Shown one piece after another: positions 26,281 to 35,368 of a DNA stretch of 51,951 nucleotides; the stretch's first letter is position 1; each line of letters opens with the position of its first letter. The notes under the pieces were generated by a model. It was not told the DNA's origin and searched no databases. It worked only from the letters and a program-made list of their open reading frames with translations. Source of the DNA: Planctomycetota bacterium (GTDB lineage Bacteria; Planctomycetota; Phycisphaerae; WQYP01); the NCBI GenBank assembly GCA_021852275.1, contig JAJZNX010000138.1, positions 1-51,951 on the forward strand. Reading direction: 5' to 3'. The position numbers were made by a program, and so were the translations under genes.

Positions 26281-26826
26281 TTAGAATACACCTTGGGGCT
26301 GCAAGGCTGCAATCTGCTGAGTTCCGTTTTGTGTCGTGGCGGCATGATCGGTCACAAAACTCCGGGCAAACTTCTGAGCCGCGGCATAGTCCGTAAAAGT
26401 TTGACTGACGGATTCACCGCTTGGCATTTCAATGCGGACAACATACTGGGTGGACCGGCTGGCATTGGAGGCGGAGGAGGCCCGGCCAGCCACATAACCG
26501 CCCACGCCAATAAGCAGGCAAGCTGCCGCCAGGGCCAGTCGCCGCAACTGACGGAGCGTGCCTGATGAGGCAAAAGAAACTTTCAACGGTGCATACGTCT
26601 GATCATGCAGTTGGGCCAGGCAATCAGCGGCCATTTGATGGGCTTCTCGGTCTGCAGGGATGTAACTTTCCCAGACTTGCCGGCGCAAAGATTGCTCCTG
26701 TTGCAACTGATGAACCAATGCCGCCAGCGCCGGGTCTCTTGCGATTTGCGCTTCCACTTGCGCCCGCGCTTGGGCGGACAATTCACCGTCCAGATACTCG
26801 TGCAGAGTTTCGAGATTCACTGACAT
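26281..26826 (-). CDS. Anti-sigma factor (membrane-anchored)
   Basis: A 181-residue protein. The N-terminal cytoplasmic domain begins MSVNLETLHEYLDGELSAQARAQVEAQIARDP, the pattern of zinc-finger-family anti-sigma factors, but without the HxxxCxxC zinc site. One membrane helix (about 95-115, LALAAACLLIGVGGYVAG) is followed by a periplasmic part of about 65 residues. It is expected to hold the sigma factor encoded 82 bp upstream. AAGGTGG lies upstream of the ATG at 26826. The order sigma then anti-sigma on one strand is standard for autoregulated ECF operons. Confidence 0.8.
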   Translation of the reverse strand: MSVNLETLHEYLDGELSAQARAQVEAQIARDPALAALVHQLQQEQSLRRQVWESYIPADREAHQMAADCLAQLHDQTYAPLKVSFASSGTLRQLRRLALAAACLLIGVGGYVAGRASSASNASRSTQYVVRIEMPSGESVSQTFTDYAAAQKFARSFVTDHAATTQNGTQQIAALQPQGVF

Positions 26827-26907
26827 ATGACACCACCTTACCGGCACCAAGGCCATTTCTAAAACACAATTGCCGGAACCATCCGGTCCATTGGGCTGAC
26901 ACTACCC

Positions 26908-27441
26908 TTAACCACCACCGTCCGCGTGGATCTTCGACACACGATTGCGAGCCCGATGCAGCCATGTTTTCACCTGCGACTCGGTGGCCTGCATCAGGCG
27001 GGCAATTTCCCGGTAGGCCATTCCCTGCTGTTCCCGCAAAACCAGTGCCTGTCGCCAGGCGTCGGGCAGCGATTCGATGGCCTTGCGCAACGATGCAGCC
27101 GTTTCACCCATCGTTACCTCCGCGGATGGATCGGCATCTTCACCCAGCGTTTCCAGCAGCACGGCATCGGCATCCAGCGACTGGCCCACCCTGCGCCGCC
27201 GGCAACTGATCACATTCCGCGCGACTGCCTTGGCCATCAGCGACCAGCCACCATCCGACCAGTCGTAGCCATCACGATGGCGAAAGAGATTCAGAAGAGC
27301 CTCCTGAACCAAGTCTTCAGGCTGCTTGCCATCGCGCATCGGTACGCCAAGCATAGCCCGGGCCAATGCCAGAAGTCGCCCAAAGTTGGCGTTTACAGCG
27401 GCTTCAAATTGCCTATCGGCCATCGTCTGGGCTGCCATCAT
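26908..27441 (-). CDS. ECF RNA polymerase sigma factor
   Basis: A 177-residue sigma-70 family, group 4 factor. Region 2 is visible as FGRLLALARAMLGV with EDLVQEALLNLFRHRDGYDW and the WSLMAKAVARNVISCRRRR segment. Region 4 is LPDAWRQALVLREQQGMAYREIARLMQATESQVKTWLHRARNRV, a complete helix-turn-helix. No C-terminal extension is present. The start is uncertain among closely spaced ATGs at 27441, 27438 and 27423. An 8-bp inverted repeat with a 29-bp spacer lies immediately upstream (27472-27516). The anti-sigma gene follows. Confidence 0.88.
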   Translation of the reverse strand: MMAAQTMADRQFEAAVNANFGRLLALARAMLGVPMRDGKQPEDLVQEALLNLFRHRDGYDWSDGGWSLMAKAVARNVISCRRRRVGQSLDADAVLLETLGEDADPSAEVTMGETAASLRKAIESLPDAWRQALVLREQQGMAYREIARLMQATESQVKTWLHRARNRVSKIHADGGG

Positions 27442-27821
27442 GCGTCCCGGCTTCAAGAGTTACCACGTACCACAGGGGTTTTGGTTGCAAAATCCACGTT
27501 ATTTGAGTACCCCTGTAGAGTCATCAGCCAGACATTATATCGGCCTTGAATGCCTTGGACATCCTTGGCGATACTTAGCCTGATTTTACGCATGAACGCC
27601 TCGGCTGGAAAGGGCCGATTGGGCCATGCGCAAGACACATTATCCGCATTTGTTACACGGCCAGAAGTTAGCTCCAAGAAAAGATTTCACCCACCCACAT
27701 CGTATTAACGAATTTTTTTGCCAACGTAACCGAATTCTGGTTATCGGAGCTAGTAATAGAATGGACTGGCGAGTTTTATTCGCCTTAGACCTGTAACCCT
27801 GCCGAAAGTTATAGGTGTGGT
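27442..27821. other. Divergent intergenic region
   Basis: Between the ECF sigma gene (minus) and the WecA/MraY-like gene (plus), 27442-27946 carries no convincing gene. It contains the inverted repeat at 27472-27516, an AT-rich stretch around 27700-27780, and the promoter at 27822-27850. Confidence 0.5.
27472..27516. repeat. Inverted repeat upstream of ECF sigma gene
   Basis: ACAGGGGT (27472-27479) and ACCCCTGT (27509-27516) form a perfect 8-bp inverted repeat with 29 bp between the arms, about 30 bp before the sigma-factor start. It could be an operator or an mRNA leader hairpin. Confidence 0.45.
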
Positions 27822-27850
27822 TTGGTCCAACGCGTGAATTGGGCTATACT
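27822..27850 (+). promoter_or_regulatory. Sigma-70-type promoter of the WecA/MraY-like gene
   Basis: TTGGTC at 27822-27827 and TATACT at 27845-27850 with a 17-bp spacer. The predicted start near 27857 leaves an untranslated leader of about 90 bases, which contains a 16-bp perfect palindrome. Confidence 0.65.
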
Positions 27851-27915
27851 TAACTATGTCCCCCGGCCATGGGGGATGAGAGTCGAGGTTGGCGGAGCCG
27901 GCCGTAAAAAAGGAA

Positions 27916-27931
27916 CCGATAAGCTTATCGG
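27916..27931. repeat. Perfect 16-bp palindrome in mRNA leader
   Basis: CCGATAAGCTTATCGG, exactly self-complementary, 15 bp before the ATG of the WecA/MraY-like gene and about 60 bp after its predicted transcript start. It could bind a dimeric regulator, or form a hairpin that limits ribosome access. Confidence 0.5.
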
Positions 27932-27946
27932 ATCAGTGCGGGTTAT

Positions 27947-29290
27947 ATGCTCACTGCCAATCCAGGTCTTGCTCCGGCGGCTGTTTCCGGGTTTATGTAT
28001 GGTTGTCAGATCTTGCAGCCATACATGCCGATCTTCTTTGTGTCTTTTCTGGTTACGTTGGTGCTTACTCCACTGATGCGGCATTTGGCCCTGAAGCATG
28101 GAGTGGTGGATGAACCGGACTTCAGCAGAAAAATCCATGCTCATCCGGTGGCCTACCTGGGCGGAGTAGCCACATTCCTGGGATGGCTGGCGGGTGTGGT
28201 GGTTTCGCTGCTTATTGTGCTGCCCAAAAGGTCTGGTGGCGGTTCGATGGTATCGGTGCAGATGCCGCCGGGGGTAATTTTAGGGGCAGGGGCGGTGGTC
28301 CTTTTCGGCTTGCTCGACGATGTTTATAGTTTACCACCGCGTTTCAAGATTTTTGGTCAATTTCTGGGTGGAATGGCCTTTTTTTTCCTGGCTATTGATG
28401 CACACGGGTTTTTGGGCGTGCGACTGGACATGGCCAAAATGTTTATTTATCCGCTGGAGCGATATGGATGGCTTCCAGTGCTGCAACTGCATCATCCCAT
28501 GGCTTTTGCCACGTTTGCCACGATGTTTAGTGCCATAGTAGTGGTGTTTATTATTGTTGCGGCCTGCAATGCCACGAATCTGCTTGATGGCCTTGATGGA
28601 CTGTGCAGCGGCGTCACCGGCATCATGGCCATGGGTTATCTCATCCTGGCGGTTTTTCTATCCACGCAGAATTTGGTAGCTCCCGGCATTGCCTCCGTGG
28701 ATCCTACTCGTATTGCCTTGAGTTTGGCGCTGCTGGGATCGGTCTTGGGCTTTCTGCCGTTTAATTTCAATCCAGCCACTATTTTCATGGGTGATACCGG
28801 CAGTATGTTTCTGGGCTTCAACTGCGGCACCATGATTATTCTTTTTGCTAATGATGGCATCTTCCGCTGGTTTCTGGGGGCATTGGTGATTTTCGGCTTG
28901 CCCATGCTGGATACGTTTCTGGCCATCATCCGTCGAAAGATTAACGGTCGTCCTGTATTTTCGCCGGATTCCGGCCACTTTCACCATTTCCTGATCAAAC
29001 GTGGGTTGTCCGTGCGCCAGGCGGTGCTGGTCAGCTACGCTCTTACCGCGGTGTTCGTGAGCTTTGCTCTGGTGATTGTGATTATTCCCACCGGTTTGGC
29101 TCTGGGCATTTATCTTGTGCTGTTTGGCTGGCTGGTAGTGGCGGCGTTCAAGATGGGCATGATTTTCCAGGAAGGGTTGCCACCACGCAAAAAGCCGGTT
29201 GCACCTTCTATCAGTGCTGCAGCCGCGCCGCCGGCTACGCCTGCCGGCCCGCAGGCCCTCACCTTCACGGCGGAAAAGCGGCTGAATTGA
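27947..29290 (+). CDS. WecA/TagO-type UDP-sugar:undecaprenyl-phosphate sugar-1-P transferase
   Basis: A 447-residue polytopic membrane enzyme of the MraY/WecA (GT4) family, which starts a polysaccharide on undecaprenyl phosphate. About ten membrane helices are visible. Motifs include KIHAHPVAYLGGVATFLGW, the Asp-Asp pair in FGLLDDVYSLPPRFKIFGQ, and NATNLLDGLDGLCSGVTGIMA. FNFNPATIFMGDTGSMFLGF and GHFHHFLIKRGLS (the cytoplasmic His motif) follow. The HFHH form and the order of motifs favour WecA/TagO over MraY. The C-terminus is a proline/alanine-rich tail. The window also contains ugd and a WbpP-like epimerase, which could feed the same polysaccharide. Substrate specificity cannot be read from the sequence. 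Confidence 0.9.
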   Translation: MLTANPGLAPAAVSGFMYGCQILQPYMPIFFVSFLVTLVLTPLMRHLALKHGVVDEPDFSRKIHAHPVAYLGGVATFLGWLAGVVVSLLIVLPKRSGGGSMVSVQMPPGVILGAGAVVLFGLLDDVYSLPPRFKIFGQFLGGMAFFFLAIDAHGFLGVRLDMAKMFIYPLERYGWLPVLQLHHPMAFATFATMFSAIVVVFIIVAACNATNLLDGLDGLCSGVTGIMAMGYLILAVFLSTQNLVAPGIASVDPTRIALSLALLGSVLGFLPFNFNPATIFMGDTGSMFLGFNCGTMIILFANDGIFRWFLGALVIFGLPMLDTFLAIIRRKINGRPVFSPDSGHFHHFLIKRGLSVRQAVLVSYALTAVFVSFALVIVIIPTGLALGIYLVLFGWLVVAAFKMGMIFQEGLPPRKKPVAPSISAAAAPPATPAGPQALTFTAEKRLN

Positions 29291-29311
29291 CCACCTGCAC
29301 TGTGCCGGGTC

Positions 29312-30064
29312 TTATGGTGCTCCCGCCTTGTCTTGCGACCGGACCAACCCCAGTTGATCCATCGTTGTATGATGCAGCCAGACTTTGGACCAGTTTGTGT
29401 TGATAGCGGCTAAATCAAGAATAAACAGCACAGATAACGCTACGTGTAAGCGTGAGTGAGGCCATTGGGTCGCGCTGAGTTTATCCATATTTACAGATTC
29501 CCCGGCACGGGCCAGTTCCAGCAGTAATAGAGCTGCGGTCCCGGCATCCGCCTTTTGGACATATCGGTACACCTGCCATTGCAGCCATACGCGCACCAGC
29601 AGACTGGCCCAAATGCTGGGCAGGCGGATCAACCAGTGCGGTGGCACATCATCATTCATCAGGTCCGTTCCCAGCGGGATGTAATAGATCGGTGTTGTTG
29701 TTCCCGGGGGACAATATTCTTCAGGCGGTTTTTTTTGGTTACTTTGATAGTAATAGATTCGGATGGCTTTTTCCCGCTTCCACGCTAAAAGAAACAGTCC
29801 GACGTAAATTACCACAAATACAAGAAATATGGCCAGGCCCCAGTGTTCCGCAGCCACATCCTGGCTCAGCATCACCCAAATCGCAATATAAAACATCATG
29901 GTCAAGGCCAACAGTCCCAACAGCACCGGGGTAAGTACCATGCCAATGACCCCACCCGCAGCCTGTAGCAGAATAAGTCCACGCTGCCTGCGCAAGGCTT
30001 TGTGTATCAGTGCCATGCAGGTCACATAATCAATGGATCGGGCGGGATGGCTGGGAGTGTTCAT
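29312..30064 (-). CDS. Membrane protein of unknown function
   Basis: A 250-residue protein I do not recognise. Two strong adjacent membrane helices lie at about 30-68 and 78-97 (GVIGMVLTPVLLGLLALTMMFYIAIWVML and GLAIFLVFVVIYVGLFLLAW). A basic, tyrosine-rich segment (KAIRIYYYQSNQKKPPEEYCPPG) and a mostly helical C-terminal half follow. The ATG at 30064 is the only good start. It is convergent with the WecA/MraY-like gene, with a 21-bp gap between the stops. Confidence 0.6.
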   Translation of the reverse strand: MNTPSHPARSIDYVTCMALIHKALRRQRGLILLQAAGGVIGMVLTPVLLGLLALTMMFYIAIWVMLSQDVAAEHWGLAIFLVFVVIYVGLFLLAWKREKAIRIYYYQSNQKKPPEEYCPPGTTTPIYYIPLGTDLMNDDVPPHWLIRLPSIWASLLVRVWLQWQVYRYVQKADAGTAALLLLELARAGESVNMDKLSATQWPHSRLHVALSVLFILDLAAINTNWSKVWLHHTTMDQLGLVRSQDKAGAP

Positions 30065-30302
30065 TGCAATGAGTATAACGTAATCCGGGAAATCATGACG
30101 TAGCGGCTGTCGAACAGGGACAAGGGGAAAAAATTTTGCGGACGCGCTTAGTTGTTGGCCGCCAGCCGAATCCGCTGTTGAGCTCTCATAAGTATGTACT
30201 TTATATCGTCTGGCTTACTTTACCAGGCTTAAATGGTGACACCTCTAACCGGCCAACAGGTGACAATTCGACTTCGGTACAACATGGAACTTGATGCGCA
30301 TG

Positions 30303-30331
30303 TTGACCTGCTGATGGGTATGGGGTAAATT
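30303..30331 (+). promoter_or_regulatory. Promoter of tRNA-Ala
   Basis: TTGACC at 30303-30308 and TAAATT at 30326-30331 with a 17-bp spacer, placing the start about 13 bases before the mature tRNA. Apart from this I see nothing in 30065-30350. Confidence 0.6.
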
Positions 30332-30350
30332 AACAACCGCGGAATCGCAT

Positions 30351-30423
30351 GGGGGCATAGCTCAGTTGGGAGAGCGTCTCGATGGCATCGAGAAGGTCAG
30401 GGGTTCGAGTCCCCTTGCCTCCA
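30351..30423 (+). tRNA. tRNA-Ala (anticodon GGC)
   Basis: A 73-base cloverleaf. The acceptor stem is GGGGGCA / TGCCTCC (one G-U pair) with discriminator A. The anticodon arm is TCTCG-ATGGCAT-CGAGA with anticodon GGC, and the T-arm contains GGTTCGAGTCC. CCA is not encoded. prmC begins 62 bp downstream on the same strand. Confidence 0.95.
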
Positions 30424-30485
30424 TTGTTCCGCTGGGGCTGACCGGCACGCTGTGGTTGGGTTTGCGGGCAGTTTAAGACAAATCT

Positions 30486-31379
30486 ATGGTCATGCAATCA
30501 AAGACGATCTGGTCGATCGGCACACTGTTGCAGTGGACGAGTGATTTTTTTGCCGGGCATCAGATCGACGAGCCTCGGCTTTCGGCGGAACTGCTGCTTT
30601 CGCATGTCTTGAACTGCAGTCGCATGGAACTATACACACACTTTGAAAAAGTGCCCGGGCCGGCAGAAATTCAAAAATTCCGCGAACTGGTTAAAAAACG
30701 CCGGGAGCATACGCCCGTGGCTTATCTCATCGGAAAGAACTGGTTCTTTTCGATGGAGTTTGCGGTGTCGCCGGATGTATTGATTCCTCGGCCAGATACT
30801 GAGACGTTGGTGGAAACCGCCATTCGTTTCGTGCGGCTGGCGACTACCTGGGAAAAGCCGGAAATTCTGGACTTGGGCGTGGGCAGCGGCTGCATATCTA
30901 TTGCTCTGGCCAAACATCTGGTGGAAGCACAAATTGTGGCAACGGATATAAGCGACACAGCGCTGGCCGTGGCCGAGGCCAATGCTCGTAACGCCGGCGT
31001 ATTGGACCGGGTGCGATTGGAGCGTGGCGATTTGTATGAGGCGTTGGGCAGGATGCTGGTTCGGCCCAGGTTTCATCTGATTGTGTCCAATCCGCCGTAT
31101 ATTCCAACCGGCCGAATTGCAGCACTGATGCCGGAAGTAAAGGATCATGAACCACGACTGGCTCTGGATGGCGGTGAAACCGGCCTGACGTTTTACCATC
31201 GCATTGTGGCCGGCGCGCCGGAATACCTGCTGCCAACGGGCATGTTGCTGGTGGAGACCGGTTTTGATCAGGCGGCGAGCGTGAGTGCACTGCTAAGTGC
31301 ATCGGGTAAATTTTCAGAGCCGCGGATTATTCGCGATGCCGCCGGACACCAGCGTTGCGTGATGGCGACATTGCTATAA
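30486..31379 (+). CDS. prmC: Peptide chain release factor N5-glutamine methyltransferase
   Basis: A 297-residue SAM-dependent enzyme that methylates the GGQ glutamine of release factors RF1 and RF2. The N-terminal helical domain (about 1-80) precedes PVAYLIGKNWFFSMEFAVSPDVLIPRPDTETLVE, a signature of this family. The SAM motif is ILDLGVGSGCISIALAK, and the catalytic NPPY motif is at residues 202-205 (IVSNPPYIP). EPRLALDGGETGLTFYHRI and GMLLVETGFDQ follow. Length is normal. prfA, a frequent neighbour, is not present here. Confidence 0.95.
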   Translation: MVMQSKTIWSIGTLLQWTSDFFAGHQIDEPRLSAELLLSHVLNCSRMELYTHFEKVPGPAEIQKFRELVKKRREHTPVAYLIGKNWFFSMEFAVSPDVLIPRPDTETLVETAIRFVRLATTWEKPEILDLGVGSGCISIALAKHLVEAQIVATDISDTALAVAEANARNAGVLDRVRLERGDLYEALGRMLVRPRFHLIVSNPPYIPTGRIAALMPEVKDHEPRLALDGGETGLTFYHRIVAGAPEYLLPTGMLLVETGFDQAASVSALLSASGKFSEPRIIRDAAGHQRCVMATLL

Positions 31380-31476
31380 CCACGATTAAGTGCCGGAGCT
31401 GCCAAGACTCGTCGCCCACGTCGAAATTCCCCGGAAATCCAATATTCAACTTCACCCCACAATGGCAAAAATTGCG

Positions 31477-31944
31477 TTACGTAGCGGTGGCCAATGCGGC
31501 CAGCACCTCTTGGTGATGTTGATCCACCTTGACCTTCGCGAAGATGCGATGAATTACCCCCATGGAGTCGATGACGAAAGTGGTTCTTTCAATGCCCATA
31601 TACTTTTTGCCGTACATGGACTTTTCTTTCCACACGCCATATTTTTCAGCCAGGGTATGGTTGGTATCGGACAGCAGGACAAAGGGCAGCTTGAATTTGG
31701 TTTGAAATTTTTTATGGCTTTCCAGATCATCAGGACTTACACCGAGCACTATGGCCTTGTTCTTTTGAAAATCTTGGATGGAATCGCGGAAATTGCAGGC
31801 TTCTACGGTACAGCCGGGTGTATCGTCCTTGGGATAAAAATAGAGAACAACTTTTTTCCCTTTGAGGCTGGTGAGTGAAATCTTGCCACCATCGGTGGAT
31901 GGCAGGCTGAAATCCGGAGCGAGTGATCCTTCGGAGATTGGCAT
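31477..31944 (-). CDS. bcp: Thioredoxin-dependent thiol peroxidase (Bcp/PrxQ)
   Basis: A 155-residue cytoplasmic peroxiredoxin that reduces hydrogen peroxide and organic hydroperoxides. The peroxidatic cysteine is Cys45 in PKDDTPGCTVEACNFRD, with the resolving cysteine Cys50 five residues later, the classic PrxQ arrangement. APDFSLPSTDGGKISLTSLKGKKVVLYFYP and AEKYGVWKEKSMYGKKYMGIERTTFVID match the family throughout. A strong AGAGGAG binding site lies 5 bases before the ATG. Confidence 0.95.
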   Translation of the reverse strand: MPISEGSLAPDFSLPSTDGGKISLTSLKGKKVVLYFYPKDDTPGCTVEACNFRDSIQDFQKNKAIVLGVSPDDLESHKKFQTKFKLPFVLLSDTNHTLAEKYGVWKEKSMYGKKYMGIERTTFVIDSMGVIHRIFAKVKVDQHHQEVLAALATAT

Positions 31945-32207
31945 GGTAACTCCTCTTGATATACATGATTAAGCTGCCGCAGTGTGCATCGGTCCACATG
32001 CGAATGATGAGAATAATCCAATAAACCCTGCAAGGCAAATGGGGGCCAATTTCCTGGACGCAAGAGCGTGGCAATTTGTTCCAGTTGCATATTGAATTCA
32101 CCGTGATCGCGGCCGGTTGGTCAGGCAATGGAATTCACTTGAGTGCGGACAAAGTAGGGCGACGCAGATGCTTTCAGGGCGGTTGGGACAAATTTTCCGG
32201 ATTTTGC

Positions 32208-32618
32208 TTAGGAACCATGGCGGTCTGGCGCGGTGGAGCCGGGGCCACGATAGACACAATGGCTGGTACAGGTTTCGTGCACGAGCACTTCACACAGCAA
32301 GGGTAGTTCCGGGGCCAGGCGCTGCCAAATCCACCGGGCCAGATTTTCGCTGGTGGGGTTGTCCAGGCCGGGAATTTCATTGAGATAATGGTGATCAAGT
32401 TCGGCCACCAGCGGGGCAAAAGCGGCTTTTAAGTCGCCGAAATCCTGAAGCCAGCCGGTCTGTGGATTGACCGGTCCGCGGATAGTTACCTGGACGCGAA
32501 AAGAATGTCCATGCAGCCGAAAGCATTTGTGATCGGCGGGTGCCTGTGGCAGACGATGCGCTGCTTCGAAACGAAACTCCTTGGTGAGATCCACAGTAAA
32601 AGTAGCATCATCAGGCAT
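32208..32618 (-). CDS. queD: 6-carboxytetrahydropterin synthase (QueD / PTPS family)
   Basis: A 136-residue enzyme of the 6-pyruvoyl-tetrahydropterin synthase fold, most likely QueD, which makes the queuosine/7-deazaguanine precursor from dihydroneopterin triphosphate. Zinc ligands are His21 (FEAAHRL), His36 and His38 (RLHGHSF), and the catalytic cysteine is Cys32 (HKCFRLHG). Further motifs are [35 protein letters not shown] and the C-terminal [15 protein letters not shown]. The ATG at 32618 is used because the upstream in-frame start is a TTG. It follows a TPR gene by about 40 bp on the same strand. No other queuosine gene is in the window. Confidence 0.88.
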   Translation of the reverse strand: MPDDATFTVDLTKEFRFEAAHRLPQAPADHKCFRLHGHSFRVQVTIRGPVNPQTGWLQDFGDLKAAFAPLVAELDHHYLNEIPGLDNPTSENLARWIWQRLAPELPLLCEVLVHETCTSHCVYRGPGSTAPDRHGS

Positions 32619-32657
32619 AGATGGCAATCTCAATTCGAGCGCGAGTTACGTGACGTG

Positions 32658-34070
32658 TTAACGGCTTTCTTTAGCACGCAGGTCCGCGAGGCGTTGACGG
32701 GCATCGCGGAAAGTAATATCCCATTGAGTGATGCGGCTATAGATTTTTTCGGCCTCGGCGATATTTCCGCTGGCTTCCTGTGACCGGGCTAGCCAGTAAT
32801 GCATGTCTTTGCTTTTGGTGTCGCCGGTGTCTGCGAGTTCATAGCTTTCGACAGCTCTGCCAAATGTTTCGACAGCCTCGCGTTTCATGCCCTGTTCCAG
32901 AAAGCAGCGGCCGAGTAGATATAAAGCGTCCGCGCGATGACGAGGATGATTCTGGGCCAACTGCAGAGCCTGGAGAGCTTCATCGAGGCGGCGCGCACGA
33001 TAGAGACGATAGCCGTACTCGTAAAGAATGCCCATATCCGTCGGAAACTGTTTAACGCGCTGGGCAAATTCTTCAATTTCGAAATCGAGCCGCGCCTTTT
33101 CCTGTTCCTGCAGGTCATTTTGCAGAGCCGTATCGTCGGGATGCGCTTTAACGGCAGCGGCAAGAACGCGGATATCCCGACGAAACTGTTTCATCCGGAT
33201 GTCGCCGATGATCATTTTATAGCGATACACCTTGGTCTTTTCATAGGCATTGTGCAGAACATCAATCGCCGTGGCTTCATAATCCGGCGAGTCAAGATCA
33301 ATCAAAGATTTCACGTATTTACTTATAACTTGATGTTCCAATGGATCCTTTTCGTAGTTGGCCTTGGCTTCGCTCATCACTTTAAGCTTGAATTCCTCCG
33401 ATTTGTTCAGATTATCCTGCTGAATAAGCTCCTGGGTCTGCTCCTTGTCCTTGAGGGACTCTTTGAAGTCGCCGGCATTTTCATATTGCCCTTTCTGGAG
33501 CGTTTCCCGGGCTGCAAGTTCCTTAACGCGGTTGGCGAGGTCCCCATCGTTGGGCAGCATCTGCAGGGCTAGTTGGACGGCTTCCGCGGCCGCCTGAAAA
33601 GATCCGATTCCCTCATATAAGTCCGCAAGTTCCAGGTAATAACGGGGATGCGGTGCTTTTTGGGTGCGATTGGCGTGCAGCATGACTGGGCCAAACCAGT
33701 GGATGATTTCCTTGTAGTCGGCGGCATACGCGTGCTTGAGCAGTGCGCTCATTTGAGAAATATTGCCCGGGTCTTTGGCCAAAAACCATTCCGCATTGAG
33801 CATTTGTTCTTTAGGCGTTTTGCCTTTGAAGCGGGGTTTAGCACCCAGAAATCCAGATGCCGGCTTTCCACCTTTGACCTTTCTGCGTAAAGAAATATCG
33901 CGCAGGGCTTCATGCTCCGGAATGTTCAACGGTTCGCGGAAAAGACCTTCAATGTACATATCGATAGCATAGTCATAGTTGCCGGTGTCTGCGACAGTTT
34001 TAGCCCGGTCAAAATAGGCTTTGCCTTTGCCAGGCCCTTCCATCGATGCGGGTGTTGCCTCTAAAGCCAT
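32658..34070 (-). CDS. Large tetratricopeptide-repeat protein
   Basis: A 470-residue soluble protein with TPR-like repeats. They are clearest at about 20-60 (AYFDRAKTVADTGNYDYAIDMYIEGLFREP), about 130-200, and 345-470, ending in KIYSRITQWDITFRDARQRLADLRAKE. The centre (about 190-260) is a highly charged coiled-coil-like stretch (KEQTQELIQQDNLNKSEEFKLKVMSEAKANYEKDP). No signal peptide is present. The function is unknown. The ATG at 34070 (MALEATPASMEG) is preferred to an upstream GTG. It precedes queD by 40 bp, but no functional link is evident. Confidence 0.75.
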   Translation of the reverse strand: MALEATPASMEGPGKGKAYFDRAKTVADTGNYDYAIDMYIEGLFREPLNIPEHEALRDISLRRKVKGGKPASGFLGAKPRFKGKTPKEQMLNAEWFLAKDPGNISQMSALLKHAYAADYKEIIHWFGPVMLHANRTQKAPHPRYYLELADLYEGIGSFQAAAEAVQLALQMLPNDGDLANRVKELAARETLQKGQYENAGDFKESLKDKEQTQELIQQDNLNKSEEFKLKVMSEAKANYEKDPLEHQVISKYVKSLIDLDSPDYEATAIDVLHNAYEKTKVYRYKMIIGDIRMKQFRRDIRVLAAAVKAHPDDTALQNDLQEQEKARLDFEIEEFAQRVKQFPTDMGILYEYGYRLYRARRLDEALQALQLAQNHPRHRADALYLLGRCFLEQGMKREAVETFGRAVESYELADTGDTKSKDMHYWLARSQEASGNIAEAEKIYSRITQWDITFRDARQRLADLRAKESR

Positions 34071-34304
34071 GGTATGGGTACTCTTTTCGTTAAAACGGCA
34101 CCGAAACACTATGCCAGATGGGCTACTGCCGTCTGGATTTGTTGTAGAACGGGCCTGCCAATATCACAACCAAGCGCTAAATGTTGTCCTCGACGGCCAT
34201 TCGGAACAGCGCTGCACATTTGACGCTACCAAATGTATCGCGTATGTCAAGCGTCCATTGGTTGACTGAATAATTGTTCCGGCATTTTAGTTGAAACTCC
34301 GAAG

Positions 34305-34313
34305 TGTTACAAT
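34305..34313 (+). promoter_or_regulatory. Candidate extended -10 promoter of the acetyltransferase gene
   Basis: TG-T-TACAAT at 34305-34313, an extended -10 element without a clear -35, about 75 bp before the ATG at 34388. Nothing else is evident in 34071-34387. Confidence 0.4.
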
Positions 34314-34387
34314 AACCTTCGCGGTGAACGATTGAAAGACGCAAAAACAGTTGCCAGAATTTTGCGTCCATTTTTTCAGCAGCGGCT

Positions 34388-35368
34388 ATGGTACCTGTGA
34401 TAAAACAAATGAAGGTCGTTCGACCGGAATCGCCGGAATTAATTCAGCGCGGTCTGCAATGCCTGCTGGGGGGGCCGGCGGCGGCCAATGGAGCGGCGGT
34501 GTCTCCGCTGCTGCAGCGGCGAATTGAAGCATTCCGCCATTATGGTCAACTTCAGCATGTGGATTTGCATCGGCTGGTTTTAACGGTTTCGGAGGATGCT
34601 ATTCTTGGCGCGTGCCTCTGGGTAGCTAACCCGGGGAAGGTGGCATCGTTGTATATCACAGATCCGCGTGAATATCCGCAGGCCATTGCGGCGCTGCCCC
34701 TGTGTATCGAAGGTGCTGCCCGTGACGCGGGTGCGGCAGGCCTGTGTCTGGTGCAGGCCATTGTGGAAGAGCAGGATCATCTTTCGGCCCAGGCTTATCG
34801 GAATGGAGGCTGTGAGTACCTGGCAACATTGCTCTACCTCGAGAGATCCGATCCGTGGTTGTCGCCGCGTCCTGTATTTCCGTCGGGTGTGAGTCTGGAA
34901 ACATATTCCGCAGAAAACCATGCGCAATTTTGCCGGGCAATTGAAGAGAGTTATGTGGGAGCCTTGGATTGCCCACGTTTAACCGGCCTGCGTTCCCTGG
35001 AAGATGTGGTGCGCGGGCACAAGGCGGTGGGACGCTTTCGTGAGAATTTGTGGTTTTTACTGGTATGTGATCGAAAGCCCGTCGGTGTGTTGCTCCTGGC
35101 GGAGGTAGAAGCCCGGGAGGCACTGGAACTGGTATACTTGGGATTGGCACGGGAAATGCGGGGCCGCGGTCTGGGTACGGCGCTGATGCAACTGGCCCTG
35201 CGGCAACTTGCCGCATATTCACTGCGTGTGTGCACTGTGGCGGTGGACGCCAAAAACACTCCCGCCATGGCCTTGTACCGCAAGATGCGTTTTCGTTCCA
35301 AAGATTCGCGAGTTGTTTATATCAAAGCGCTGCATCCAGCGGTCGCAGCGGCCCAGCCTGGTTCATGA
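34388..35368 (+). CDS. GNAT-family N-acetyltransferase
   Basis: A 326-residue protein with a C-terminal GNAT acetyltransferase domain. The acetyl-CoA-binding motif A is VYLGLAREMRGRGLGTALMQLALRQLA (RGRGLG pyrophosphate loop), and motif B is VAVDAKNTPAMALYRKMRFRSKDSRVVYIK. The N-terminal half (about 20-170) looks like a degenerate second GNAT domain, giving the double-domain layout seen in MshD-like enzymes, but the substrate cannot be inferred. Its stop codon lies against that of the convergent thrS gene, with 35363-35368 shared. Confidence 0.85.
   Translation: MVPVIKQMKVVRPESPELIQRGLQCLLGGPAAANGAAVSPLLQRRIEAFRHYGQLQHVDLHRLVLTVSEDAILGACLWVANPGKVASLYITDPREYPQAIAALPLCIEGAARDAGAAGLCLVQAIVEEQDHLSAQAYRNGGCEYLATLLYLERSDPWLSPRPVFPSGVSLETYSAENHAQFCRAIEESYVGALDCPRLTGLRSLEDVVRGHKAVGRFRENLWFLLVCDRKPVGVLLLAEVEAREALELVYLGLAREMRGRGLGTALMQLALRQLAAYSLRVCTVAVDAKNTPAMALYRKMRFRSKDSRVVYIKALHPAVAAAQPGS

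Noticed and set aside
32208-32660. preQ1 riboswitch upstream of queD
   Set aside because: The 40-bp gap before queD is too short and lacks the preQ1 hairpin and pseudoknot sequence.
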